Origin: Burkholderia cepacia GG4 | Lineage (GTDB): Bacteria > Pseudomonadota > Gammaproteobacteria > Burkholderiales > Burkholderiaceae | Length of the DNA: 64,000 nucleotides | Assembly (NCBI RefSeq): GCF_000292915.1 | Contig: NC_018513.1 | Span: 1,550,001-1,614,000 of the forward strand | Reading direction: 5' to 3' | Shown here: positions 31,539-40,756 of the stretch, piece after piece | How the letters are laid out: every line of letters begins with the position of its first letter | Numbering within the stretch: the first letter of the stretch is position 1 | Translations under genes and position numbers: made by a program | The notes under the pieces: model-generated | What the model saw: the letters and a program-made list of their open reading frames with translations, nothing else | Told to the model about the DNA's origin: nothing | The model's database searches: none

Positions 31539-32204
31539 CTATGGCAGCACGTGGCCGCCGGCATCGATCATCCTGATCGATCCCGAAGCCTGCCCCTTTC
31601 CTTGTCGAATGCTGAGTTCGATGATGTCCTCGTAAAGTGCCCGTTGTCCGGCGGGCAGGACCGGCAGCAACGTCTCGCGCCGCTTGTCCGCATCGAACAT
31701 CGATTCCACGAGCCATCCCGTCAGATAGAGCGCCGCCACGCATCCGCCTGCCGTCGCGACGTTGCCGTGGCACACCAGCGGCTGGTCCGGCACCTGCAGC
31801 CCGCGATCCATCAGGCCGCGTCGCGCGTCGGGGTGCGTCGTTGCCCGGCCGCCCGGCAAGAGTCCGAGCCGCTCGAGGACGAAGGCGCCCGCGCAGATCG
31901 ATCCGATGGTCTGGCGCGCCGGATCGAGATCGAACGACGGCAGGAAATCCGGGTTCGCGAGCGCGGCCGGTATGCCTTGCCTGCCGCTCGAAAACAGCAC
32001 GGCGTCGGCGCGATTGGCGTCCTCGAGCGGGCCGTGAACGGGGATGGCCAGACCATGTGCGGAACGCAGCACCGGCTGCGCGCCGAGAATCCGGACACGC
32101 CAGTCCGCGGTGTTGCGACCGAGAATGTCCCACATCAGGAACAGGTCGAGGTCGGTGAACTGGTCGAATGCAACGAGCGCGATGTCTTTCAACGCGAACT
32201 CCAT
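31539..32204 (-). CDS. DJ-1/PfpI-family protein
   Basis: Glutamine amidotransferase-like fold of the DJ-1/PfpI superfamily. The nucleophile-elbow Cys104 lies in GSICAGAFVLERLG; an acidic residue near the N-terminus (LDLFLMWDIL region) is in the place expected for this group. The length is 221 residues. Relatives include isonitrile hydratase-like and AraC-fused amidotransferase domains; none has the DNA-binding part here. It is divergent from a TetR gene 84 bases away, which probably controls it. The substrate is unknown. Confidence 0.85.
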   Translation of the reverse strand: MEFALKDIALVAFDQFTDLDLFLMWDILGRNTADWRVRILGAQPVLRSAHGLAIPVHGPLEDANRADAVLFSSGRQGIPAALANPDFLPSFDLDPARQTIGSICAGAFVLERLGLLPGGRATTHPDARRGLMDRGLQVPDQPLVCHGNVATAGGCVAALYLTGWLVESMFDADKRRETLLPVLPAGQRALYEDIIELSIRQGKGQASGSIRMIDAGGHVLP

Positions 32205-32273
32205 GAGTAGCGGCGCCTTGCCGGAAGCGGCGGTGGCCGTGATAGAGTTCGCAGCCTATCTGTCCATGCCGCA

Positions 32274-32292
32274 CCATACACAGCCTGTATGG
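32274..32292. promoter_or_regulatory. Candidate TetR operator
   Basis: CCATACA-CAGCC-TGTATGG, a perfect 7-base inverted repeat with a 5-base spacer. It lies in the divergent DJ-1/TetR gap and covers the annotated TetR start codon (ATG at 32289), as expected for autoregulation. Confidence 0.55.
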
Positions 32293-32855
32293 CGATGCCG
32301 ATGCGCACACTGACTCGAAACGACTGGATCGCAGCGGGCTTCGACGCCCTCGATGGGGAAGGGCATGCGGGCATTTCGGCCGAGAGTCTCGCACGACGGC
32401 TGAACGTGACCCGCGGCTCGTTCTATCACCACTTCCGGAATCGGGAGGACTTCGTCAGGACGTTGCTGACCGCGTGGGAGAACGACTACACGGCACGCAT
32501 GCTTGCCTACGCGGCGGACGGCCGCAGTGCGGGCGACACGCTGACGCGTTACCTGCGCATCGCTGCAGAGAAGCGACCGGGACGCGAAGTGGCGATCCGC
32601 GCATGGGCATTGCAGGACGCGCTGGTTGCGGAATTCCAGCAGCGCGTCGATGCCACGCGCCTCGCATTCGCGGTCGAGACGTCCCGTCGGTGGGTCCGCA
32701 TGCCGGGCGAAGCCGAGATCGTGGGGCAGGTCGCGCACCTGTGTCTGATTGGCGGCCAGCAGGCCGGACTGCGGCGAGACGCCGAGCGGTTCAATCACTT
32801 CATGCAGCGTGCGTTCACGGTCGCCGAGCGCATGCTGCCGCGCCGACGCGCGTAG
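32289..32855 (+). CDS. TetR-family transcriptional regulator
   Basis: The N-terminal TetR helix-turn-helix is clear (residues about 10-58): ISAESLARRLNVTRGSFYHH, then FRNREDF. The C-terminal ligand-binding half (about 60-188) is helical and not diagnostic. The length is 188 residues with ATG 32289; ATG 32295 or 32301 are also possible, and a palindrome covers 32289. No good Shine-Dalgarno motif precedes any of them. It is divergent from the DJ-1/PfpI gene, its probable target. Confidence 0.87.
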   Translation: MAMPMRTLTRNDWIAAGFDALDGEGHAGISAESLARRLNVTRGSFYHHFRNREDFVRTLLTAWENDYTARMLAYAADGRSAGDTLTRYLRIAAEKRPGREVAIRAWALQDALVAEFQQRVDATRLAFAVETSRRWVRMPGEAEIVGQVAHLCLIGGQQAGLRRDAERFNHFMQRAFTVAERMLPRRRA

Positions 32856-32970
32856 CGGGGCGATGCTCATGGCTGGATGTTTGGTGATGCATGGCTCGGC
32901 GGGTAGCCGATACCGTCATGCTCCCGATCGGTCGGCCCGCACGGTATGCAGGAACGACGGCGGTGCCGCA

Positions 32971-33126
32971 TCAAGTCGTGGTGGGTCGGCGCGTGTCGCG
33001 CAGAACGGCGGCCCGCTCGATCGCCCGATGCGCAACGTCGCGTACGCCCGCGCTCATCGGCAGATCGTCTCGCTCGAGTTCGCCGGGATCGAACCAGCGC
33101 GCGTCGAGCGCATCGTCGCCGGCGGC
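32971..33126 (-). pseudogene. NUDIX hydrolase, C-terminal remnant
   Basis: Reading the minus strand in one frame to a TGA at 32971 gives about 50 residues, including AGDDALDARWFDPGEL and DLPMSAGVRDVAHRAIERA. This is the pattern of the C-terminal part of a NUDIX (ADP-ribose pyrophosphatase-like) protein. The NUDIX box itself is absent, no start is available, and similarity stops near 33121-33126, where another gene remnant begins on the other strand. Recognised by eye only. Confidence 0.6.
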
Positions 33127-33258
33127 CTGATCGTCGATGCGCTGGGCAGCTACGGCTGGCTGTACATCGGATCATTCGCAATCGGCATCGGTGCGTTCCT
33201 CGTCGCGATGATGTTCCGGCCGTTTCCGAAGGAGCGGTCGCAGCCGATCACCGCATGA
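33121..33258 (+). pseudogene. MFS transporter, C-terminal remnant
   Basis: The frame GGLIVDALGSYGWLYIGSFA, then IGIGAFLVAMMFRPFPKERS, ends at TGA 33256-33258. It looks like the last transmembrane helix and tail of a major facilitator permease. Everything before about 33121 is missing; upstream in this frame the sequence is the antisense of the NUDIX remnant. Short remnants leave the family call uncertain. Confidence 0.55.
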
Positions 33259-33531
33259 CCCAGCCGTCACGAAACGGCGATTTCGGCGGGATGACGAACA
33301 CCGATCGGCCCGGGCGAAAATAAAAAAACAGGGCCGGACATGGCCTGCTCAAACCGCGCCAAAACCGCGCGGGGCCTGCTGCGGCGCAGCACAACGGCAA
33401 GTCGCGGCGATCAGCGCGCATGCGCACCGATTTGGCCCCTAAACACACAATATCGAGCATACCTTCGAAGGGCCTGTCATACGCACGTCACCCTGCTAGA
33501 ATTCGGCTGCCGCATTTGTTCCGATTGACTG

Positions 33532-34529
<998 letters not shown>

Positions 34530-34636
34530 GCGCCCCGGCCGCGCCCGTCGCCCCGAACGGGACGAGCTGCGCGGTTCCGTGAACCGGAGACGGTTCGGAC
34601 CCTCTAAGCAGGTTTGACGACCCGACACCTTTCGCC

Positions 34637-35575
34637 ATGTCCTTCCAGCCCGCCGCGTCCTACACCATCCGCCTGCTGGCGCCGTCCGGTTATCCGCACG
34701 ACCCCGACGCGATCAATCGCGCGCTCGAGCGCCTGAGCGGCGCGCAGCACCGCATCGAGAACCTCGACGCGACGCAGCGCCGCTTTCAGCGTTTCGGCGG
34801 CACCGACGGTGAGCGGGCAGGCGACCTGAACCGCCTGGCCGACCCCGAGCGGCCGCTGCCGGATATCGCGCTCGCGGTGCGCGGCGGCTACGGCGCCGCG
34901 CGCATCCTGCACGGGCTCGACTATCGCGGCCTCGAACGCCGCTTGCGCGATCAGCCGATCGCGCTCGTCGGCCACAGCGACTTCACCGCGATCCAACTCG
35001 CGCTGTATGCGAAGGCGCGCATCAAGACCTTCGGCGGCCCGATGCTGTCCGCCGACTTCGGCGCGGAAACGCCGAGCGACTTCACGATGCGGCATTTCTG
35101 GAAGACGCTGTCGCAGCCGACCGCGACGATCATCACCGAAGCACCGCAGGTGCAAACCGTGAACGTGACGGGCACGCTGTGGGGCGGCAACCTCGCGATC
35201 CTCACGTCGCTCGTCGGCACGCCGTACATGCCCGACATCGACGGCGGCATCCTGTTCGTCGAGGACGTCAACGAACAGCCGTTCCGGATCGAACGGATGA
35301 TCTACCAGTTGCACCTGTCGGGGCTGCTCGCGCGCCAGCAGGCGCTCGTGCTCGGCCAGTTCACGGGCGCGCGGCCGTTCGAGTACGACAACGGCTACGA
35401 CATGCAGGCGATGATCGAGCAGGTGCGCTCGGTGATCGGCATTCCGGTCGTCACGGGGCTGCAGTTCGGCCATGTGCCCGACTTGCTGACGCTGCCGTTC
35501 GGCGCGCAGGCGCAGCTCGTCGCGAATGCGCACGGTTTCCGGCTCACGCTGTCGGACTATCCGCATCTCGGCTGA
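34637..35575 (+). CDS. ldcA: Muramoyltetrapeptide (LD-)carboxypeptidase
   Basis: S66-family serine peptidase that removes the terminal D-Ala from tetrapeptides in peptidoglycan recycling, in the cytoplasm. The Ser-Glu-His triad fits Ser114 (VGHSDFTA), Glu209 (LFVEDVNEQPFRIER) and His279 (QFGHVPD). RGGYGAARILHGLDY is also typical. The length is 312 residues. It follows tadA by 107 bases and ends at a strong terminator. Confidence 0.94.
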   Translation: MSFQPAASYTIRLLAPSGYPHDPDAINRALERLSGAQHRIENLDATQRRFQRFGGTDGERAGDLNRLADPERPLPDIALAVRGGYGAARILHGLDYRGLERRLRDQPIALVGHSDFTAIQLALYAKARIKTFGGPMLSADFGAETPSDFTMRHFWKTLSQPTATIITEAPQVQTVNVTGTLWGGNLAILTSLVGTPYMPDIDGGILFVEDVNEQPFRIERMIYQLHLSGLLARQQALVLGQFTGARPFEYDNGYDMQAMIEQVRSVIGIPVVTGLQFGHVPDLLTLPFGAQAQLVANAHGFRLTLSDYPHLG

Positions 35576-35597
35576 GCGGGCCAGGCGGATACCATCG

Positions 35598-35624
35598 AAA
35601 GGCGGGGTTTCCCGCCTTTTTCTT
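35598..35624 (+). terminator. ldcA terminator
   Basis: AAAGGCGGG, loop GTTT, CCCGCCTTTTTCTTT. Nine-base stem with a good T run, 22 bases after ldcA. Confidence 0.9.
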
Positions 35625-35698
35625 TAAGTAAGCATGCAACTAACGGTCGCAAATTTTCGACGCCATCGATCGAGGCGACAGCGTGCCACGCACCATTT

Positions 35699-35708
35699 TT
35701 GTCAACAA
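35699..35708. promoter_or_regulatory. Upstream TTGTCAACAA element
   Basis: TTGTCAACAA, the exact reverse complement of the element at 35842-35851. TTGT-N2-ACAA is a plausible site for the GntR/FadR-type regulator encoded just downstream. The centre is 143 bases from the second copy. Confidence 0.5.
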
Positions 35709-35841
35709 AATGGCCTGGAGGGTATACACCGTGAGCGGCCAAGGACAAGCATGTGAGGCTTGTCGCGCCTGAATGGTGAGCGCCGCGCACCGATCTGGCA
35801 CAGAGAAATGCACGCCGATTGTGCGCAATACGGGAAAAGAA

Positions 35842-35872
35842 TTGTTGACAATCTTTATGTCCGTCCTAGGAT
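35842..35872 (+). promoter_or_regulatory. Promoter and operator of the GntR gene
   Basis: TTGACA, a perfect -35, at 35845-35850, and TAGGAT at 35867-35872, with a 16-base spacer. TTGTTGACAA at 35842-35851 overlaps the -35 and matches the upstream element in inverted orientation, so binding there would block the promoter. This is the expected pattern for autorepression. Confidence 0.65.
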
Positions 35873-35887
35873 GAGGACCATCACACG

Positions 35888-36592
35888 ATGCAGAACATGA
35901 ACGAGTCCGATACCCCCCCGTCCGGCGCAGCCGGTCCCGAAGCGATCGCCGAGCGGATCCGCACCGCGATCCTCGAGCATCGGCTCGCGCCCGGCGCGAA
36001 GCTGACGGAAGCGCAGCTCTGCGACGTGTTCGGCGTGAAGCGCGGGACGATTCGGCAGGCGCTCTCGCAGCTCGCGGCCGACAAGCTGGTCGATCTCGAG
36101 CCGAACCGCGGTGCGTTCGTCGCGAGTCCGACGCTGCAGGACGTGCACGAGGTGTTCGAGATGCGCCGGATCATCGAGCTGGCTGTGGTCGAGCGGCTCG
36201 CGACCGGGCCGGGCGCGAAGCGGCTGAAGGGCGTCGCCGCGCTGATCGACAAGGAACGCAAGGCGTTCGAGCGGCACGATTTCGCGGCCTGGATCCGTCT
36301 GTCGGGTGAATTCCATACGGCGCTCGCGGCGCTGACGGGCAATGCGACGCTCTGCGAGTGCCTCGACGGGCTCGTCGCACGCTCGACGCTGATGTCGGCG
36401 CTGTACGAATCGCACGGGCGCAGCCCGTGCTCGTGCGACGACCACGACGAGATCCTGACCGCGCTGGAAGCGGGCGATTCGAAGCGGGCGGTGACGCTGA
36501 TGGCGCACCACCTGCAGCATGTCGAACTGAAGATGCTGGACCGGCCCGCGCAAGGGCAGGTCGATTTGCGCGAAGTGTTCGGCGGCGCCTGA
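35888..36592 (+). CDS. GntR-family (FadR/FCD type) regulator of urate use
   Basis: The N-terminal GntR winged helix (about 18-85) includes AERIRTAILEHRLAPGAKLT, then EAQLCDVFGVKRGTIRQALS and LEPNRGAFVASP. The C-terminal FCD ligand domain (about 95-225) has the conserved Asp/His metal or ligand positions (RLSGEFHTALAALTGN; DDHDEILTAL). The length is 234 residues. It heads the permease-allantoin cluster on the same strand, so it is probably its repressor, with a purine catabolite as ligand. Target and ligand are inferred. Confidence 0.87.
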   Translation: MQNMNESDTPPSGAAGPEAIAERIRTAILEHRLAPGAKLTEAQLCDVFGVKRGTIRQALSQLAADKLVDLEPNRGAFVASPTLQDVHEVFEMRRIIELAVVERLATGPGAKRLKGVAALIDKERKAFERHDFAAWIRLSGEFHTALAALTGNATLCECLDGLVARSTLMSALYESHGRSPCSCDDHDEILTALEAGDSKRAVTLMAHHLQHVELKMLDRPAQGQVDLREVFGGA

Positions 36593-36638
36593 GCGGCGAC
36601 GCGAACCCGGCCGCGCGCCACACGACGAGAGCAATGCA

Positions 36639-36662
36639 GGCCGGCGGTTTGCGCCGCCGGCC
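36639..36662 (+). other. Strong hairpin between GntR gene and permease gene
   Basis: GGCCGGCGG, loop TTTGCG, CCGCCGGCC: a perfect 9-base GC stem with no T run, in the 149-base GntR-permease gap. It may stabilise or process the mRNA; it is not a standard terminator. Confidence 0.5.
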
Positions 36663-36741
36663 GCCAGTCCGACTCCGGGCGATGATCCGGAGCGATATCG
36701 ATGACGGTGGAGCGGCTGTCCGGCCGCGTCAAGGAGAAGTC

Positions 36742-38226
36742 ATGGCTCAGTTCAGTGTGGCGCACGACAGCGCGTACCCGGCGGAACAAGGCGGCGAGGG
36801 CGGCGGCCCCGCGTTGCCGGACGGCTACAGTCAACGTCTGTACAACGAAGATTTGGCACCCCTAAAAAATCAGACATGGGGTTCGTACAACATCTTCGCG
36901 TTCTGGATGTCGGACGTGCACAGCGTGGGTGGCTACGTGTTCGCGGGCAGCCTGTTCGCGCTCGGGCTGACGAGCTGGCAGGTGCTGATCGCGCTGATCG
37001 TCGGCATCACGATCGTGAACCGGTTGTGCAACCTGATCGCGCGGCCGAGCCAGCAGGTCGGCGTGCCGTATCCGGTGGCGTGCCGCGCGACGTTCGGCGT
37101 GCTCGGCGCGAACGTGCCGGCCGTGATCCGCGGGCTGATCGCGATCGCGTGGTACGGCATCCAGACCTATCTCGCGTCCAGCGCGCTCGTGATCGTCGTG
37201 CTGAAGTTCTTCCCGCAATGGCTGCCGTACGCGGACGTGCATCGCTACGGCTTCCTCGGGCTGTCGGCGGTCGGCTGGGCCGGCTTCATGCTGCTGTGGG
37301 TGCTGCAGGCGTTCGTGTTCTGGAACGGGATGGAGACGATCAAGAAGTTCATCGACTTCGCGGGCCCGGCCGTCTACGTCGTGATGTTCATCCTGGCCGG
37401 CTACATGGTGTGGCGCGCGGGCTGGCGCAACATCGGCATCAACCTCGGCGGCGTCAAGTATCACGGCGCGGCAGTGATTCCGGTGATGATCACGGCCGTG
37501 TCGCTCGTCGTGTCGTACTTCTCCGGGCCGATGCTGAATTTCGGCGACTTCTCGCGCTACTGCCGCTCGTTTGGCGAAGTGAAGCGCGGCAACTTCTGGG
37601 GGCTGCCGGTCAACTTCCTCGCGTTCTCGCTCGTCACGGTGATCACCACCGCCGCGACGCTGCCGGTGTTCGGCGAGCTCATCACCGATCCCGTCGAGAC
37701 GGTCGGCCGCATCGACCATCCGACCGCGGTGATCCTCGGCGCGCTCACCTTCACGATTGCGACGATCGGCATCAACATCGTCGCGAACTTCGTGTCGCCC
37801 GCGTTCGACTTCTCGAACGTCGCGCCGCGGCTGATCAGCTGGCGCGCGGGCGGGATGCTCGCGGCCGTCGCGTCGATCTTCATCACGCCGTGGAACCTGT
37901 TTAACAACCCGGCCGTGATCCACTACACGCTCGACGTGCTCGGCGCATTCATCGGTCCGCTGTACGGCGTGCTGATCGCCGACTTCTACCTCGTCAAGCG
38001 CGGCCGGATCGTGCGCGACGACCTGTACACGATGTCGGAGCGCGGCAGCTACTGGTACACGGGCGGCGTGAACCGCCGCGCGCTCGCCGCGCTGCTGCCG
38101 GCCGCGGTGATCGCCGTCGTCTGCGTGATGGTGCCGGGCTGGCAGGCCGCCGCGAACTTCTCGTGGTTCATCGGCGCGGGGCTCGGCTTCCTGTTCTACC
38201 GGCTGCTCGTGAGCACGAAGGCCTGA
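36742..38226 (+). CDS. NCS1-family permease (allantoin/purine-type)
   Basis: Nucleobase:cation symporter-1 family, 494 residues, about twelve transmembrane helices. The family motif near the N-terminus is LYNEDLAPLKNQTWGSYNIF, then AFWMSDVHSVGGY. NFGDFSRYCRSF (helix 6 region) and ISWRAGGMLAA also fit. A preceding AAGGAGAAG (36730-36738) supports ATG 36742. It sits between the GntR gene and urate catabolism genes, so allantoin, urate, hydantoin or uracil are candidate substrates; sequence alone cannot decide. Confidence 0.9.
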   Translation: MAQFSVAHDSAYPAEQGGEGGGPALPDGYSQRLYNEDLAPLKNQTWGSYNIFAFWMSDVHSVGGYVFAGSLFALGLTSWQVLIALIVGITIVNRLCNLIARPSQQVGVPYPVACRATFGVLGANVPAVIRGLIAIAWYGIQTYLASSALVIVVLKFFPQWLPYADVHRYGFLGLSAVGWAGFMLLWVLQAFVFWNGMETIKKFIDFAGPAVYVVMFILAGYMVWRAGWRNIGINLGGVKYHGAAVIPVMITAVSLVVSYFSGPMLNFGDFSRYCRSFGEVKRGNFWGLPVNFLAFSLVTVITTAATLPVFGELITDPVETVGRIDHPTAVILGALTFTIATIGINIVANFVSPAFDFSNVAPRLISWRAGGMLAAVASIFITPWNLFNNPAVIHYTLDVLGAFIGPLYGVLIADFYLVKRGRIVRDDLYTMSERGSYWYTGGVNRRALAALLPAAVIAVVCVMVPGWQAAANFSWFIGAGLGFLFYRLLVSTKA

Positions 38227-38236
38227 GGAGCGCGCG

Positions 38237-39073
38237 ATGAAGATCAAGCTGATCAATCCGAACACGACGCAGCGGATGACTGACGCGATGGGCCGCTGCG
38301 CGCGCGAAGTCGCGGCCGCGGGCACCGCGATCGTCGCCGTGAGCCCGCCGATGGGGCCGCCGTCGATCGAAGGCTATTACGACGAGGCGCTCGCGACGCC
38401 CGGGCTCCTTGCCGAGATCGCGCAGGGCGAGCGCGACGGCTTCGACGCGTACGTGATCGCGTGTTTCGGCGATCCCGGCCTGTATGCGGCGCGCGAGGTC
38501 GCGCGCGGGCCGGTGATCGGGATCGCCGAGGCGGCGATGCACGCGGCGAGCGTGCTCGCGCCGGGCTTCTCGGTCGTCACGACGCTGGCCCGCACCTGCG
38601 GGATGGCGTGGCATCTCGCGGAGCGCTACGGGATGAAGCGGTTCTGCCGCAACGTGCGCGCGACCGACGTCGCGGTGCTCGAGCTCGATCGGCCAGGCTC
38701 GGCCGCGCGGCGGATCATCGTCGACGCATGCCGGCGCGCGCTCGACGAGGACGGTGCCGACGCAATCGTGCTCGGCTGTGCCGGGATGGCCGAATTCGCG
38801 CACGAGATCGAGCAGCAGATCGGCGCGCCGGTGGTCGAGGGCGTCACGGCGGCCGTCAAATGGGCCGAGGCGCTCGTGGCGCTGCGGCTCGCGACCGCGA
38901 AGCGTGGCGACTATGCGCGGCCGCTGCCGAAGCGCTACGACGGCGAATTCGCGCGTTTCAGCCCGCCGGACGACGCGTCGCCGGCCGTGCCGGTCGCCAC
39001 CACGGCGCGCAGCGGGATCACCGCATCGGAACCGGTCCCGAATTTGCCGCAACCGCACATACACTCCGTCTGA
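38237..39073 (+). CDS. Asp/Glu/hydantoin racemase, probable allantoin racemase
   Basis: HyuE/HpxA-type racemase; in purine clusters this family interconverts R- and S-allantoin. Two-Cys active site: Cys76 (VIACFGDPG) and Cys181 (VLGCAGMAE), spaced as in the family. N-terminal KLINPNTTQRMTDAMG is typical. The 278-residue protein carries a roughly 40-residue Ser/Pro-rich tail beyond the catalytic core. It starts 10 bases after the permease gene. Allantoin as substrate is inferred from the neighbours. Confidence 0.85.
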   Translation: MKIKLINPNTTQRMTDAMGRCAREVAAAGTAIVAVSPPMGPPSIEGYYDEALATPGLLAEIAQGERDGFDAYVIACFGDPGLYAAREVARGPVIGIAEAAMHAASVLAPGFSVVTTLARTCGMAWHLAERYGMKRFCRNVRATDVAVLELDRPGSAARRIIVDACRRALDEDGADAIVLGCAGMAEFAHEIEQQIGAPVVEGVTAAVKWAEALVALRLATAKRGDYARPLPKRYDGEFARFSPPDDASPAVPVATTARSGITASEPVPNLPQPHIHSV

Positions 39074-39222
39074 CATGCACTATCTGCGCCGCTGTATGGG
39101 CGCGTATGAACGTTTTCGCTACACTGGGCCGTCATCGCATCAGCCCGCGCGGCCGGCCTCCGACAGCCGCGCGGGGCGATGCGAACCCATTATTTCAGCA
39201 AGCTTTCGTCGCCCTTCGAACC

Positions 39223-40176
39223 ATGTCACTCGATCCCAACTATCCTCGCGACCTGATCGGCTACGGCCGCCATCCCGTTCAGGCGAACTGGCCGGGGCGC
39301 GCCCGCGTCGCCGTGCAATTCGTCCTGAACTACGAGGAGGGCGGCGAGAACTGCGTGTTGCACGGCGATCCGGGTTCCGAACAGTTCCTGTCCGAAATCG
39401 TCGGCGCGGCCGCGTATCCGGACCGCCACATGAGCATGGAGTCGATCTACGAATACGGTTCGCGGGCCGGCGTGTGGCGCATCCTGCGCGAATTCGAGAA
39501 GCGCGGGCTGCCGCTGACGGTATTCGGCGTCGGCATGGCGATCGAGCGCCATCCGGAGCTCGCGCGCGCATTCGTCGAGCTCGGCCATGAGATCGCGTGC
39601 CACGGCTGGCGCTGGATCCACTACCAGAGCATGACGCCCGAACTCGAGGCCGAGCACATGCGCCTCGGGATGGAAGCGATCGAGCGCGTGACGGGCGAGC
39701 GTCCGCTGGGCTGGTACACCGGCCGCGACAGCCCGAACACGCACCGTCTCGTCGCGGAATACGGCGGCTTCCTGTACGACTCCGACAACTACGGCGACGA
39801 CCTGCCGTTCTGGATGGACGTCGCAGTGTCGGGCGGCAGCACGTCGCCGCAACTGATCGTCCCGTACACGCTCGACACGAACGACATGCGCTTCGCGACG
39901 CCGCAAGGCTTCAACACCGGCGATCACTTCTTCGACTACCTGCGCGACGCGTTCGACGTGCTGTACGCCGAGGGCGACGAGGCGCCGAAGATGCTGTCGA
40001 TCGGCATGCACTGCCGCCTGCTGGGCCGGCCGGGACGTTTCCGCGGGCTGCAGCGTTTCCTCGATCACATCGAGAAGCACGATCGCGTATGGGTGACGCG
40101 CCGTGTCGATATCGCGCGTCATTGGCGTGAACATCATCCGTATCAGCCCAATCATCGAAACGAAGGGAAAGCATGA
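39223..40176 (+). CDS. puuE: Allantoinase PuuE (polysaccharide deacetylase-like)
   Basis: Hydrolyses S-allantoin to allantoate. PuuE belongs to the carbohydrate esterase 4/polysaccharide deacetylase fold and is unrelated to metal-dependent AllB. Marks are NYPRDLIGYGRHPVQANWPG at the N-terminus, VQFVLNYEEGGE, EIACHGWRWIHYQ, and RPLGWYTGRDSPNTHRL. The length is 317 residues. Start at ATG 39223 after a 149-base gap; the frame is open upstream only as a shadow. It overlaps uraD by 4 bases (ATGA). Confidence 0.93.
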   Translation: MSLDPNYPRDLIGYGRHPVQANWPGRARVAVQFVLNYEEGGENCVLHGDPGSEQFLSEIVGAAAYPDRHMSMESIYEYGSRAGVWRILREFEKRGLPLTVFGVGMAIERHPELARAFVELGHEIACHGWRWIHYQSMTPELEAEHMRLGMEAIERVTGERPLGWYTGRDSPNTHRLVAEYGGFLYDSDNYGDDLPFWMDVAVSGGSTSPQLIVPYTLDTNDMRFATPQGFNTGDHFFDYLRDAFDVLYAEGDEAPKMLSIGMHCRLLGRPGRFRGLQRFLDHIEKHDRVWVTRRVDIARHWREHHPYQPNHRNEGKA

Positions 40177-40694
40177 AGGCGATGCGTTACACGTTGGAGC
40201 AACTGAACACGATGGCGCCGAGCGCATTCGTCGCGGCGCTGTCGGGGATCTTCGAACATTCGCCGTGGGTGGCCGAGGTCGCTGCGGGCGAGCGGCCGTT
40301 CGCGAGCATCGACGCGCTGCACCAGAGGATGTCGGGTGCGGTGGAGGCGGGCGGCGAAGTGCGCCAGCTCGCACTGATCAACGCTCACCCGGAGCTGGCC
40401 GGCAAGGCCGCCGTGCGCGGCGAGCTGACGGCCGAGTCGACGCGCGAGCAGAGCGGCGCGGGCCTCGACCAGTGCACGCAGGAGGAGTTCGACAAGCTGC
40501 TGACGCTGAACCGCACGTACCGCGAGAAGTTCGGCTTCCCGTTCATCCTCGCGGTGCGCGGCTATGACCGGCACGGCATCATCGCGAACTTCGAATCGCG
40601 CGTGAATCATTCGCGTACCGAAGAACTGCGTGCGAGCCTCGACCAGATCTACCGGATCGCGCGCTTCCGCCTCGACGACCTGATCGACGCCTGA
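40173..40694 (+). CDS. uraD: OHCU decarboxylase
   Basis: Decarboxylates 2-oxo-4-hydroxy-4-carboxy-5-ureidoimidazoline to S-allantoin, the last step of urate oxidation. Small helical protein of 173 residues with the family segments [29 protein letters not shown] and [16 protein letters not shown] overlaps the puuE stop, so the two consecutive pathway enzymes are coupled. Followed after 62 bases by allantoicase. Confidence 0.93.
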   Translation: MKAMRYTLEQLNTMAPSAFVAALSGIFEHSPWVAEVAAGERPFASIDALHQRMSGAVEAGGEVRQLALINAHPELAGKAAVRGELTAESTREQSGAGLDQCTQEEFDKLLTLNRTYREKFGFPFILAVRGYDRHGIIANFESRVNHSRTEELRASLDQIYRIARFRLDDLIDA

Positions 40695-40756
40695 CTCCGC
40701 AAGACGGCCTGCTGCGTGGCAGCGGCCTGATCGCATCACTGAAACAAGGAAACATC

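Larger units (their letters stand above)
32856..33531. other. Gene-poor patch between TetR and DUF1992 genes
   Basis: A 676-base stretch without an intact gene. It holds the two abutting remnants (NUDIX, minus; MFS, plus). Then come about 270 bases with more A/T, an A-run (33319-33330), and TGCTAGAAT at 33494-33502, an extended -10 that could start DUF1992-tadA transcription. Other open frames here show no family sense. Confidence 0.6.
35576..35887. other. ldcA-GntR intergenic region
   Basis: A 312-base spacer with no gene. It contains the ldcA terminator, two inverted TTGTCAACAA elements and the promoter described separately. The rest shows nothing recognisable. Confidence 0.7.

Noticed and set aside
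31321..31540. Possible tRNA gene downstream of guaA, a common integration site.
   Set aside because: No cloverleaf, T-loop GTTCGA-type box or acceptor stem could be found; only the guaA terminator is present.
32867..33181. Minus-strand frame of 104 codons as a gene in the remnant patch.
   Set aside because: It is in a different frame from the NUDIX-like sequence and is Arg-rich noise.
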